From contig NZ_JBNAFU010000002.1 in the NCBI RefSeq assembly GCF_049800835.1, forward strand, positions 1-64,000: DNA of 64,000 nucleotides. Reading direction: 5' to 3'. The notes beneath the pieces were generated by a model that worked only from the letters and a program-made list of their open reading frames with translations, made no database searches and was not told the origin of the DNA. The position numbers were made by a program, and so were the translations under genes. The stretch is from Dinoroseobacter sp049800835. GTDB lineage: Bacteria > Pseudomonadota > Alphaproteobacteria > Rhodobacterales > Rhodobacteraceae. This document shows, piece by piece, positions 17,620 to 25,227 of this stretch (position 1 is its first letter; every line of letters begins with the position of its first letter).

Positions 17620-17988
17620 TTGGCACGTATTGCTGGCGTGAACCTGCCTACGGGCAAGCGCGTACCCATCGCCCTCACCTACATCACCGGGATCGGACCG
17701 TCGTCCGCGCAGTCCATCTGCGACGCGGTTGGCATCGATCAGACACGTCGTCTGAACGAATTGTCTGACGCCGAGGTTCTGTCGATCCGTGAGCACATCG
17801 ACGCGAACTTCACCGTTGAAGGCGACCTGCGCCGCGAAGTGCAGATGAACATCAAGCGTCTGATGGATCTTGGTTGCTATCGCGGCCTGCGTCATCGCCG
17901 TAACCTGCCCGTTCGCGGTCAGCGTACCCACACCAACGCTCGTACCCGCAAAGGCCCCGCAAAGGCCATTGCCGGCAAGAAGAAGTAA
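17620..17988 (+). CDS. rpsM: 30S ribosomal protein S13 (TTG start)
   Basis: S13 sits in the 30S head and contacts P-site tRNA. The 122-residue product is complete (ARIAGVNLPTGKRVPIALTYITGIG at the start, RGQRTHTNARTRKGPAKAIAGKKK at the end). The only start that fits the conserved N-terminus is TTG at 17620, with AAGGA (17607-17611) eight bases upstream. A non-ATG start in a highly expressed ribosomal gene is unusual and may tune translation. rpsK follows after 15 bases. Confidence 0.97.
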   Translation: MARIAGVNLPTGKRVPIALTYITGIGPSSAQSICDAVGIDQTRRLNELSDAEVLSIREHIDANFTVEGDLRREVQMNIKRLMDLGCYRGLRHRRNLPVRGQRTHTNARTRKGPAKAIAGKKK

Positions 17989-18003
17989 GGGGAGGGCGCA
18001 GAC

Positions 18004-18393
18004 ATGGCACGTGACAAGCAGCGCACGAAGAAAAAAGAACGCAAGAACATCGCCGCAGGTGTGGCGCATGTGAACAGTTCGTTCAACAACACCAAAATTC
18101 TGATTTCCGACGTTCAGGGTAACGCGATCGCATGGTCGTCTGCCGGAACAATGGGCTTCAAAGGCTCGCGGAAATCCACGCCCTACGCCGCTCAGATGGC
18201 AGCCGAGGATGCGGGCAAGAAAGCTCAGGATCACGGCGTCAAGACCCTCGAGGTCGAGGTGCAGGGCCCCGGGTCTGGCCGCGAAAGTGCATTGCGCGCT
18301 CTGGCCGCTGTCGGGTTCAACATCACGGCAATCCGCGATGTGACCCCGATTGCTCACAACGGATGCCGCCCGCCGAAGCGCCGTCGCGTCTGA
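18004..18393 (+). CDS. rpsK: 30S ribosomal protein S11
   Basis: S11 forms part of the 30S platform near the E site. The 129-residue product has the NIAAGVAHVNSSFNNTKILISD start and ends with the conserved VTPIAHNGCRPPKRRRV. It follows rpsM after 15 bases with a purine-rich ribosome binding site. A 113-base gap with a strong hairpin leads to rpoA. Confidence 0.99.
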   Translation: MARDKQRTKKKERKNIAAGVAHVNSSFNNTKILISDVQGNAIAWSSAGTMGFKGSRKSTPYAAQMAAEDAGKKAQDHGVKTLEVEVQGPGSGRESALRALAAVGFNITAIRDVTPIAHNGCRPPKRRRV

Positions 18394-18412
18394 GGCCGGC
18401 CAATTTCTTCCG

Positions 18413-18437
18413 AGGGCCCCGGTTTTCCGTGGCCCTT
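18413..18437 (+). promoter_or_regulatory. Hairpin between rpsK and rpoA
   Basis: A 10-bp stem with one mismatch (arms 18413-18422 and 18427-18436) closes a TTTT loop 20 bases after the rpsK stop. Downstream sequence is only weakly T-rich. It is likely a pausing or processing structure that separates ribosomal genes from rpoA. Confidence 0.5.
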
Positions 18438-18506
18438 GGTGTCATTTTATCCTCGGGCGTTCCCGCCCCCGGATCTCGGACGGGAACAAGTATGGAGGCG
18501 ACACCT

Positions 18507-19523
18507 ATGATCCATAAGAACTGGCAAGAACTTATCAAGCCCACCCAGCTGGACGTAAAGCCGGGCAACGACCCGTCGCGCCAAGCAACAGTCGTGGCAG
18601 AACCGCTGGAGCGGGGCTTTGGCCTGACGCTTGGCAACGCTGTGCGTCGTGTCCTGTTGTCGTCGCTTCAGGGCGCGGCCATCACCAGCGTGCAAATCGA
18701 CAACGTGTTGCATGAGTTTTCCAGCGTTGCAGGCGTGCGCGAGGATGTCACTGACATTGTGCTGAACCTCAAGCAGGTATCGCTGCGTATGGAGGCCGAT
18801 GGCCCCAAGCGTGTCTCGATCTCGGCCAAAGGCCCAAAGGTCGTGACCGCTGGCGATATATCAGAGACCGCCGGGATCGAGGTTCTGAACCGCGACCACG
18901 TGATCTGTCACCTTGACGACGGCGCCGATCTGTTCATGGAACTGACAGTCAACACCGGCAAAGGCTATGTCCCAGCCGACAAGAACCGCCCTGAGGATGC
19001 GCCGATCGGCCTGATGCCAATCGATGCCATCTATTCGCCCGTCAAGCGGGTCAGCTATGATGTTCAGCCCACCCGAGAGGGTCAGGTGCTCGACTATGAC
19101 AAGCTGACTTTGAAACTTGAAACCGATGGATCGGTGAGCCCTGAGGACGCTGTGGCCTATGCTGCGCGCATTCTACAGGACCAGTTGTCGGTCTTCGTGA
19201 ACTTCGACGAGCCCGAGGCGGCCCGCAGCCAGACCGAAGAAGATGATCTGGAGTTCAACCCGCTTCTGCTCAAGAAGGTGGACGAACTGGAGCTTTCTGT
19301 ACGTTCCGCGAACTGCCTGAAGAACGACAACATTGTCTACATCGGCGATCTTATTCAGAAAACCGAAGCAGAGATGCTGCGTACACCGAACTTTGGCCGC
19401 AAGTCGCTGAACGAGATCAAAGAGGTGCTCTCGGGCATGGGTCTGCATCTGGGGATGGATATCCTCGACTGGCCGCCCGACAATATCGAAGATCTTGCGA
19501 AGAAGTTCGAAGATCAGTTCTAA
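18507..19523 (+). CDS. rpoA: DNA-directed RNA polymerase subunit alpha
   Basis: The alpha subunit nucleates RNA polymerase assembly and, through its C-terminal domain, binds UP elements and activators. The 338-residue product shows the N-terminal dimerisation domain (ERGFGLTLGNAVRRVLLSSLQGAAIT) and the C-terminal domain with LRTPNFGRKSLNEIKEVLSGMGLHLGM. ATG 18507 is chosen because GGAGG (18494-18498) lies eight bases upstream and it yields the family N-terminus MIHKNWQELIKPTQL; an in-frame ATG at 18492 has no such site. rplQ follows after 111 bases. Confidence 0.99.
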   Translation: MIHKNWQELIKPTQLDVKPGNDPSRQATVVAEPLERGFGLTLGNAVRRVLLSSLQGAAITSVQIDNVLHEFSSVAGVREDVTDIVLNLKQVSLRMEADGPKRVSISAKGPKVVTAGDISETAGIEVLNRDHVICHLDDGADLFMELTVNTGKGYVPADKNRPEDAPIGLMPIDAIYSPVKRVSYDVQPTREGQVLDYDKLTLKLETDGSVSPEDAVAYAARILQDQLSVFVNFDEPEAARSQTEEDDLEFNPLLLKKVDELELSVRSANCLKNDNIVYIGDLIQKTEAEMLRTPNFGRKSLNEIKEVLSGMGLHLGMDILDWPPDNIEDLAKKFEDQF

Positions 19524-19531
19524 GGTGGTGG

Positions 19532-19547
19532 CGGGCTTCGGCCCGCT
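19532..19547 (+). promoter_or_regulatory. TTCG hairpin between rpoA and rplQ
   Basis: A perfect 6-bp stem GCGGGC/GCCCGC closes a TTCG tetraloop nine bases after the rpoA stop. There is no T run, so it is not a terminator by itself. It resembles the TTCG stem in the rplB leader. Confidence 0.45.
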
Positions 19548-19634
19548 GCGCCTACCCCGGGCAATTCCGCCCCAATAAGGAGGACACCGCAACGCATGGT
19601 GTCCGGACAAAGTATCAAAATTGGAGACTGAACA

Positions 19635-20057
19635 ATGCGTCACGCACGAGGCTACCGCCGCCTGAACCGTACTCACGAGCATCGCAAGGCGCTCTTTGCG
19701 AACATGGCCGGCTCGCTCATCGAACATGAGCAGATCAAGACTACGCTGCCTAAGGCAAAAGAACTGCGACGGATCGTCGAGAAGCTGATCACGCTCGGCA
19801 AGCGCGGTGATCTGCACGCGCGCCGCCAGGCAGCATCGCAGCTCAAGCAGGACAAGCATGTTGCAAAGCTTTTCGAGGTGCTCGGCCCCCGCTATGCAGA
19901 GCGGCAAGGTGGGTACGTTCGTGTGCTGAAGGCCGGGTTCCGCTACGGCGACATGGCACCGATGGCAATCATCGAATTTGTTGATCGCGATGTGGATGCC
20001 AAAGGGGCGGCTGACAAGGCGCGCGTTGCCGAGGAAGAAGCCGCAGAACTTGGTTAA
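19635..20057 (+). CDS. rplQ: 50S ribosomal protein L17
   Basis: L17 lies near the tunnel exit on the 50S subunit. The 140-residue product has the family start MRHARGYRRLNRTHEHRKALFANM, the core EQIKTTLPKAKELRRIVEKLITLGK and a short acidic/alanine tail. It closes the alpha operon and the whole supercluster; a textbook terminator follows 38 bases after the stop. Confidence 0.99.
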   Translation: MRHARGYRRLNRTHEHRKALFANMAGSLIEHEQIKTTLPKAKELRRIVEKLITLGKRGDLHARRQAASQLKQDKHVAKLFEVLGPRYAERQGGYVRVLKAGFRYGDMAPMAIIEFVDRDVDAKGAADKARVAEEEAAELG

Positions 20058-20095
20058 TTCTTAATCTGCGACATTTTAAAGCGCTAGAAAGTGAA

Positions 20096-20120
20096 GGCCC
20101 CGCAACGGCGGGGCTTTTTC
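20096..20120 (+). terminator. Intrinsic terminator after rplQ
   Basis: A perfect 7-bp stem GCCCCGC/GCGGGGC (20097-20103 and 20108-20114, loop AACG) is followed by TTTTT. It ends the alpha operon. The convergent 60-residue open frame stops just beyond it. Confidence 0.92.
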
Positions 20121-20124
20121 GTAC

Positions 20125-20307
20125 CTAGCTGGCCTTCAAACAGTGGTGCTGCGCTGGCTCACTCTGGTAAGCAAGGTTGTCAATCAACTTTTCCAGGCTC
20201 AGATCGTCTACCGGCGATCCGCCCAGGAATTCCAACAAATCCTCGCGCGGACCGTCCGGCAAAGACATCACGCGGGCAAACAGAGTGGGTTCGATCGGTG
20301 CAGGCAT
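20125..20307 (-). CDS. Small hypothetical protein (60 aa) beside luxR
   Basis: I do not recognise this 60-residue acidic protein (MPAPIEPTLFARVMSLPDGP start). It looks genuine: GAGG lies about seven bases before the ATG, the composition is amphipathic and protein-like (PREDLLEFLGGSPVDDLSLEKLIDNLAYQ), and it ends cleanly against the rplQ terminator. It is transcribed divergently from luxR, so the two may share a control region. It could be a small regulator or partner of the quorum-sensing genes; no function is claimed. Confidence 0.5.
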   Translation of the reverse strand: MPAPIEPTLFARVMSLPDGPREDLLEFLGGSPVDDLSLEKLIDNLAYQSEPAQHHCLKAS

Positions 20308-20320
20308 TTAGGACCTCGAT

Positions 20321-20335
20321 ACAACCTTTGGTAGT
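20321..20335. promoter_or_regulatory. Inverted repeat upstream of luxR
   Basis: ACAACC-TTT-GGTAGT is an imperfect 15-base inverted repeat (one mismatch) between the divergent 60-aa gene and luxR. Its position would suit a regulator operator. It is shorter than the usual 20-base lux box, so LuxR binding is only a possibility. Confidence 0.3.
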
Positions 20336-20349
20336 ATCACTTTTGCAGC

Positions 20350-20378
20350 TTGACGCAGATTCAATCAACTAGTCTAAA
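20350..20378 (+). promoter_or_regulatory. Candidate luxR promoter, possibly leaderless
   Basis: TTGACG at 20350-20355 and TCTAAA at 20373-20378 are 17 bases apart. The -10 element ends only five bases before the luxR ATG, and no ribosome binding site precedes that ATG. If the promoter is real, the mRNA would start at or next to the start codon. Confidence 0.45.
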
Positions 20379-20383
20379 AAGAC

Positions 20384-20995
20384 ATGTCCATTAAGGCAGG
20401 TATAGATCTGGAACTTCGAAAGCTGGGACTGTTGTCTCCGGCTGGATACTACGTGGGCCTCCACATCCGGTTCGCTGCCCCCCTGCTGGACTATCAGACT
20501 TATCCACAGGAATGGAAAGATCGTTATACTGAGCAGGCCTACGCGCTGCGTGATCCTCTTTTGGCTTGGGGGTTCGGCGTCACTGGGTCTGCGCGTTGGA
20601 GCGAGCTTGGCATTCCGGACCCGTTCGGCATCCTCGAAGATGCGGCACGGCATGGTCTGAGTTTTGGTGTCGCCGTTTCCTGTGGCGAAATCAAATCCCG
20701 TACTATCGCCGGTTGTGCGCGATCGGACCGGGAGTTTACGGATGACGAGATTTCGTCCATCCATGACATTGTTCTGCGGCTTCATGACACGACGGAGCCG
20801 CCGGACAGCCTGACCAAGGCGCAGATCGAGGCGCTCAGCTGCATTGCAGCAGGTGATCGTCATACAGCTGCCGCTGCGAAGCTTGGTATTTCCGAAAGCG
20901 CATTGAAAGCTCGTCTGACTGCCGCGAGGCAGAAGCTCATGGCCAGGACGACGGCTGAAGCCATCCAACGTGCCAAGGATTACAGGTTAATGTAG
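20384..20995 (+). CDS. luxR: LuxR-family quorum-sensing regulator
   Basis: Predicted acyl-homoserine-lactone-responsive transcription factor of 203 residues, the usual size for the short roseobacter type. The N-terminal half is an autoinducer-binding domain (LSPAGYYVGLHIRFAAPLLDYQTYP, then LLAWGFGVTGSARWSELG with the conserved tryptophans). The C-terminal half is the LuxR helix-turn-helix (SLTKAQIEALSCIAAGDRHT, then AAKLGISESALKARLTAARQKL). The partner synthase luxI follows 52 bases downstream on the same strand, so this is a cognate pair. It lies just after the ribosomal alpha operon but is separated by a strong terminator. Confidence 0.92.
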   Translation: MSIKAGIDLELRKLGLLSPAGYYVGLHIRFAAPLLDYQTYPQEWKDRYTEQAYALRDPLLAWGFGVTGSARWSELGIPDPFGILEDAARHGLSFGVAVSCGEIKSRTIAGCARSDREFTDDEISSIHDIVLRLHDTTEPPDSLTKAQIEALSCIAAGDRHTAAAAKLGISESALKARLTAARQKLMARTTAEAIQRAKDYRLM

Positions 20996-21047
20996 CGGGT
21001 TTTGCGCTAAGGTTTCCACCACCACCAAAGACAATGGAGACTGACCA

Positions 21048-21635
21048 ATGGAAAGCACGACCCTATCGTTCGAGAACTTTCACAACCATGGCGAGTTATT
21101 TGCGAACCTATTTCGCGCCCGTAAACAGTCGTTCATAGTGCAAAACAAATGGGATCTGCCGGAGGCGATGGACATGGAGTACGACCAGTACGACACGCCA
21201 GCCAGCCGTTGGGTTGCGGTGCACGAGTTCGGTGAAGTGTATGCGGGTATTCGCCTGACCCCGACTACGGCCCGCTGCGGTGTGTACACCTACATGATCC
21301 GTGACGCGCAAATGGGGCTTCTCGACACGATCCCACAGGACCTCTTGTTCGGACCTGCACCGGTACAGGAAAACGTCTGGGAATCGAGCCGTGTGTTCGT
21401 GTCCCACACCACGCCGCAAAAGCTCCGCCGTCGTGTCCACGCCTACCTGATCGCGGAAATGACCAAGACCGCGCGGGAGCTTGGAGCCGCGCGCGTGCTG
21501 GGTCTGGTACCTGCGGTTTGGACGCGGTTTGCGGACCGGTTGGGTCTGGAGATCGAACCCGCAGGACGTATCATGGAGATCGATGGCATTGAAAACCAAT
21601 GCGTGTCGATCGACCTGAGCCGCAAACTGCACTAG
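21048..21635 (+). CDS. luxI: Acyl-homoserine-lactone synthase (LuxI family)
   Basis: Predicted to make N-acyl-homoserine lactones from S-adenosylmethionine and an acyl carrier (acyl-ACP or acyl-CoA). The 195-residue product carries the family's invariant set: Arg24 and Phe29 in RARKQSF, Trp35, the EYDQYD aspartates, Arg in AGIRLTPT, and the WESSRVFV glutamate and arginine. The acyl-chain length cannot be read from sequence. The ATG follows GGAGACTGACC after luxR, so both are probably one transcript with positive feedback possible. No clear lux box is seen between them. Confidence 0.93.
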   Translation: MESTTLSFENFHNHGELFANLFRARKQSFIVQNKWDLPEAMDMEYDQYDTPASRWVAVHEFGEVYAGIRLTPTTARCGVYTYMIRDAQMGLLDTIPQDLLFGPAPVQENVWESSRVFVSHTTPQKLRRRVHAYLIAEMTKTARELGAARVLGLVPAVWTRFADRLGLEIEPAGRIMEIDGIENQCVSIDLSRKLH

Positions 21636-21784
21636 ACGCCCCCGTTGGGGGATACCTTGCGTGACGGGGGCAGAGGGCGCATATCATCGGACGATGCTGC
21701 CAAATCGAAAACCGATGTGTCTTCTGCTCCTACCTTTGACAGCCGTGCTCCGGACCGGCGCGATGCATGATGCGGCCATCTCCA

Positions 21785-23092
21785 ATGGCTGACCTGTTCG
21801 AGACCGATGCCGAGCAGGCATCCGCAACGCCACGGCCTTTGGCGGACGAGCTGCGACCCAACACTCTTTCACAGGTGATCGGCCAGGATCATATTCTGGC
21901 ACCTGAGGCGCCCCTCGGTTCGATGCTCAGCAGTGGCCACCTCAGCTCGATTATCTTCTGGGGGCCGCCGGGCGTGGGCAAAACGACTATCGCCCGCCTG
22001 CTTGCGCAGCATAGTGATCTGAGCTTCGTGCAGATCAGCGCGATTTTCACCGGTGTTCCCGACCTGCGAAAAGTCTTCGAGGCTGCGAAGATCCGCCGTG
22101 CAACCGGCCGGGGAACGTTGTTGTTCGTCGACGAAATTCATCGCTTCAACAAGGCGCAGCAGGACGGGTTCCTGCCGCACATGGAGGACGGAACAATCGT
22201 TCTGGTCGGTGCAACCACCGAGAACCCGTCGTTCGAGTTGAACGCGGCGGTTTTGAGCCGGGCACAGGTTCTGGTTCTCAAACGCCTTGATGATGTCGCT
22301 TTGCACCAACTTCTGGCCCGGGCGGAGGAGCATCTCGGCCGCCAACTGCCGCTGAATGACGCAGCGCGGGCCGCCTTGATTGAGATGGCCGACGGTGACG
22401 GGCGCGCGCTTTTGAACCTTGCAGAACAAGCCGCTGTATTCGCGGGCGATGCGCCGCTTGATCCGGTGGCCTTGTCGACGCGCCTGTCGCGTCGGGCGGC
22501 ACAGTATGACAAAACCGGCGACGGTCATTACAACCTGATTTCTGCACTGCACAAATCCGTACGCGGGTCTGATCCGGATGCGGCACTCTACTGGCTTGCA
22601 CGCATGCTGACCGCTGGGGAGGATCCGCGATACCTGATGCGCAGAATCACCCGCATGGCGGTTGAGGATATCGGACTTGCTGATCCGCAGGCGCAGACGG
22701 TCTGCCTGTCGAGTTGGCAAACCTACGAACGCCTCGGGTCGCCCGAGGGGGAGTTGGCCGTCGCGCAAGCGGTACTCTACCTTGCGCTCGCCCCAAAATC
22801 CAACGCCGCCTACACGGCCTACAAGGCGGCGACGAAGTCCGCGAAGACGTCCGGGTCCGCGCCGCCGCCGAAAAATATTCTGAACGCGCCGACTGCGTTG
22901 ATGAAAGAGCAGGGCTATGGCGAAGGCTACGCCTATGACCACGACGCCGAGGACGGGTTTTCCGGCCAGACCTACTTCCCGGACGGGATGGAGCGAACGG
23001 CATTCTATACCCCGGTGAAACGCGGGTTCGAGCGTGACCTCGGCAAACGCCTTGAGTATTTTGACCGTCTGCGCGCCAAGAGGCAGAGTTGA
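21785..23092 (+). CDS. rarA: Replication-associated recombination protein A (AAA+ ATPase)
   Basis: RarA/MgsA is a clamp-loader-like AAA+ ATPase that acts at stalled replication forks. The 435-residue product has Walker A GPPGVGKTT at residues 60-68, Walker B LLFVDEIH near 112-119, sensor 1 in VGATTENPSFELN, and the C-terminal tetramerisation region with YDKTGDGHYNLISALHKSVRGSDPDAALYW. ATG 21785 gives the usual MADLFETD start; in-frame ATGs 15-18 bases upstream are possible. It is followed closely by crcB and probably leads the run to the ATP12 gene. Confidence 0.96.
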   Translation: MADLFETDAEQASATPRPLADELRPNTLSQVIGQDHILAPEAPLGSMLSSGHLSSIIFWGPPGVGKTTIARLLAQHSDLSFVQISAIFTGVPDLRKVFEAAKIRRATGRGTLLFVDEIHRFNKAQQDGFLPHMEDGTIVLVGATTENPSFELNAAVLSRAQVLVLKRLDDVALHQLLARAEEHLGRQLPLNDAARAALIEMADGDGRALLNLAEQAAVFAGDAPLDPVALSTRLSRRAAQYDKTGDGHYNLISALHKSVRGSDPDAALYWLARMLTAGEDPRYLMRRITRMAVEDIGLADPQAQTVCLSSWQTYERLGSPEGELAVAQAVLYLALAPKSNAAYTAYKAATKSAKTSGSAPPPKNILNAPTALMKEQGYGEGYAYDHDAEDGFSGQTYFPDGMERTAFYTPVKRGFERDLGKRLEYFDRLRAKRQS

Positions 23093-23123
23093 CATCCTGC
23101 GCGGCACGCAGGACAGAGACGCC

Positions 23124-23504
23124 ATGATGACCAGCCTCGTTCAAGTCGCCCTCGGAGGAGCCATTGGCGCCAGTTGCCGTTGGCTGCTGGGGCTGGCGAT
23201 CGTGCGGACATTCGGCATGACACCTCTGCCGGTCGCGGTCATGGCGGCGAATGTGCTCGGGTCCTTTGTCATGGGCCTGTTCGTTGTTCTGGCCGCCCAA
23301 AGGGGGCTGACCCACCTGTCGCCGCTGGTCATGACCGGGCTCCTCGGCGGGTTCACAACATTCTCTGCATTCTCACTGGAAACCGTAACCCTACTGGAGC
23401 GGGGGCAAATGGGGCTCGCGGCCATCTATGTTTTGCTGTCCGTGGTGTTGTCGGTGGGCGGGCTGATGGTCGGGCTCTGGGTTGCGCGCGGGGTTTTCGC
23501 GTGA
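23124..23504 (+). CDS. crcB: Fluoride exporter CrcB/Fluc
   Basis: CrcB (Fluc) is a dual-topology dimeric fluoride channel of the inner membrane. The 126-residue product has four hydrophobic segments and the signature GLLGGFTTFSAFSLE in the third. The first of two adjacent ATGs (23124) is used. The stop overlaps the GTG start of the pseudouridine synthase gene as GTGA, so translation is coupled. No fluoride riboswitch is apparent in the 31-base gap after rarA. Confidence 0.95.
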   Translation: MMTSLVQVALGGAIGASCRWLLGLAIVRTFGMTPLPVAVMAANVLGSFVMGLFVVLAAQRGLTHLSPLVMTGLLGGFTTFSAFSLETVTLLERGQMGLAAIYVLLSVVLSVGGLMVGLWVARGVFA

Positions 23505-24550
23505 GCGGTGTGCGCACAGTGACTGTGGAGGCCGGCGAGGGGGATCAGCGCCTTGATCGCTGGTTTCGCAGGCGGTTTCCCCATGTCGCGCAGGGGCGTA
23601 TCGAGAAAATGTGCCGCAAAGGCGAGATACGCGTGGATGGTGGCCGGGTGAAAGCGTCCACGCGGGTCGTTGAGGGGCAAGCCGTGCGGGTGCCCCCGTT
23701 GGCCAGTGCCGATCATGCGCCACGCCCGCAAGTCGGCCGGATACCGATCTCGGATGCAGATGTGCGCATGCTGCGGGCGGCGGTCCTTTACAGGGACGAT
23801 CATGTTCTGGCTCTGAACAAGCCGCCCGGATTGGCGGTGCAGGGCGGCTCCGGTCAAACGCGCCATCTTGACGGTTTGTCCGAAGCACTGAAGTTCGAGG
23901 CCGAGGAACGCCCGCGTCTTGTTCATCGCCTCGACAAGGACACGTCCGGTGTCTTGCTCATGGCGCGGTCCCGTCAGGTTGCAGCAGCGCTGACTGCCGC
24001 CTTTCGGGCGCGCGAGACTCGCAAGATATACTGGGCCCCCGTTGCCGGAGTACCCAAGCCACGGATGGGAACGATCAAGTATGCGCTGATGAAAGCCACG
24101 GGGCACGGTCGTGGCGGCGAGGCCGAGAAGATGATCTGTATTGATCCGCGCGAGATCGACCAACATCCGGATGCCAAGCGGGCCACGACGGACTACGCTG
24201 TTTTGTCGGCCCTTGGACAGCGGGTATCCTGGTGCGCGCTGGTGCCTGTCACGGGACGCACGCACCAGTTGCGTGCGCACATGGCTGCAATCGGGCACCC
24301 CATTATCGGAGATGGCAAGTATGGCGGCAGTGGGCAGGAAAACCTCGGTGACGGGTGGGGCGCGCAGCTCGGGGGCGAACTGTCGAAGAAACTGCACCTG
24401 CACGCGCGCAGCCTGTCGCTGATCCATCCGGTAACCGGTGCGCGCCTTGTATTGACGGCCCCGATGCCAGATCACATGAAACGCACATGGGCGGATCTCG
24501 GATGGGACGCGTCGGATGTCCCGGCTGATCCGTTCGAAGACCTGACATGA
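23501..24550 (+). CDS. rluC: RluC/RluD-family pseudouridine synthase
   Basis: Predicted to convert uridine to pseudouridine in 23S rRNA. The 349-residue product has an N-terminal S4 RNA-binding domain (RLDRWFRRRFPHVAQGRIEKMCRKGEIRVDGGRV) and the catalytic HRLDKDTSGVLLMAR motif with the essential aspartate, followed by PVTGRTHQLRAHMAAIGHPIIGD. The start is GTG 23501, overlapping crcB. The stop overlaps the HAD gene as ATGA. RluC (sites 955/2504/2580) is more likely than RluD by gene context, but the exact site set is inferred. Confidence 0.92.
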   Translation: MSGVRTVTVEAGEGDQRLDRWFRRRFPHVAQGRIEKMCRKGEIRVDGGRVKASTRVVEGQAVRVPPLASADHAPRPQVGRIPISDADVRMLRAAVLYRDDHVLALNKPPGLAVQGGSGQTRHLDGLSEALKFEAEERPRLVHRLDKDTSGVLLMARSRQVAAALTAAFRARETRKIYWAPVAGVPKPRMGTIKYALMKATGHGRGGEAEKMICIDPREIDQHPDAKRATTDYAVLSALGQRVSWCALVPVTGRTHQLRAHMAAIGHPIIGDGKYGGSGQENLGDGWGAQLGGELSKKLHLHARSLSLIHPVTGARLVLTAPMPDHMKRTWADLGWDASDVPADPFEDLT

Positions 24551-25227
24551 CACTGAAGCTGGTTCTTTTCGACGTTGACGGCACATTGGTGGACGGCCAG
24601 GCGCAAATCATGACCGCCATGACCCACGCATTCGACGCCGAAAATGTACCGGTCCCGACGCGCTCTGCCGTCCGGGGCATCATCGGTCTGTCTTTGCCAA
24701 ATGCGATTGCACAACTGGCGCCAGACCGGTCAGAGGCACAGGTTGCGCGCCTCGTCGAGCGCTACAAGGACGCCTACGTCGCGCAGCGCGTATCTGGCGG
24801 CGCGGAGGCCGCGTCGCCGCTCTATGATGGGGCCTTGGATGCGCTGGAAGCGCTCGCGCGCGTGGACAATGTGCTGCTTGGCGTTGCAACGGGCAAATCC
24901 CGTCGCGGCCTGTCGCACATGTTTGACGCCTATGACCTCAGTCGGTTTTTTGTCACAACGCAAGTCGCTGACGACCATCCGTCAAAACCGCACCCCTCGA
25001 TGGTCCTTGCTGCCTTGGCCGAAACCGGGGTGAAGGCTTCGGACGCGGTCATTCTCGGGGACACGAGCTACGATATGGAAATGGGGCGCGCGGGCGGCAT
25101 CACGGCGATCGGTGTCAGTTGGGGCTACCACGAAAATGTGGACCTGCTGGACGCTGGTGCGTCAACCGTGCTCGAAACCTATGCCGCGCTGATGCCAGCC
25201 CTTGAAGCATTCTGGAGCAAGACATGA
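24547..25227 (+). CDS. HAD-IA family hydrolase (phosphoglycolate-phosphatase-like)
   Basis: A 226-residue haloacid-dehalogenase-type phosphatase. Motif I is FDVDGT at residues 8-13 with the nucleophile Asp9, and motif IV is ILGDTSYDMEMGRAGG. A helical cap domain lies between them. The substrate is not fixed by sequence; phosphoglycolate or another small sugar phosphate is the usual guess. It overlaps the pseudouridine synthase gene at its start and the ATP12 gene at its end, both by four bases, in a tightly coupled string. Confidence 0.9.
   Translation: MTLKLVLFDVDGTLVDGQAQIMTAMTHAFDAENVPVPTRSAVRGIIGLSLPNAIAQLAPDRSEAQVARLVERYKDAYVAQRVSGGAEAASPLYDGALDALEALARVDNVLLGVATGKSRRGLSHMFDAYDLSRFFVTTQVADDHPSKPHPSMVLAALAETGVKASDAVILGDTSYDMEMGRAGGITAIGVSWGYHENVDLLDAGASTVLETYAALMPALEAFWSKT

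Noticed and set aside
18132..18506. In-frame extension of rpoA upstream into rpsK
   Set aside because: It reads rpsK in the wrong frame. The family N-terminus and the GGAGG site fix the start at 18507.
21694..21792. 32-residue frame between luxI and rarA with a hydrophobic stretch (MCLLLLPLTAVL)
   Set aside because: Very short, overlaps the rarA start and lacks a ribosome binding site. It may be a decayed signal-peptide gene.
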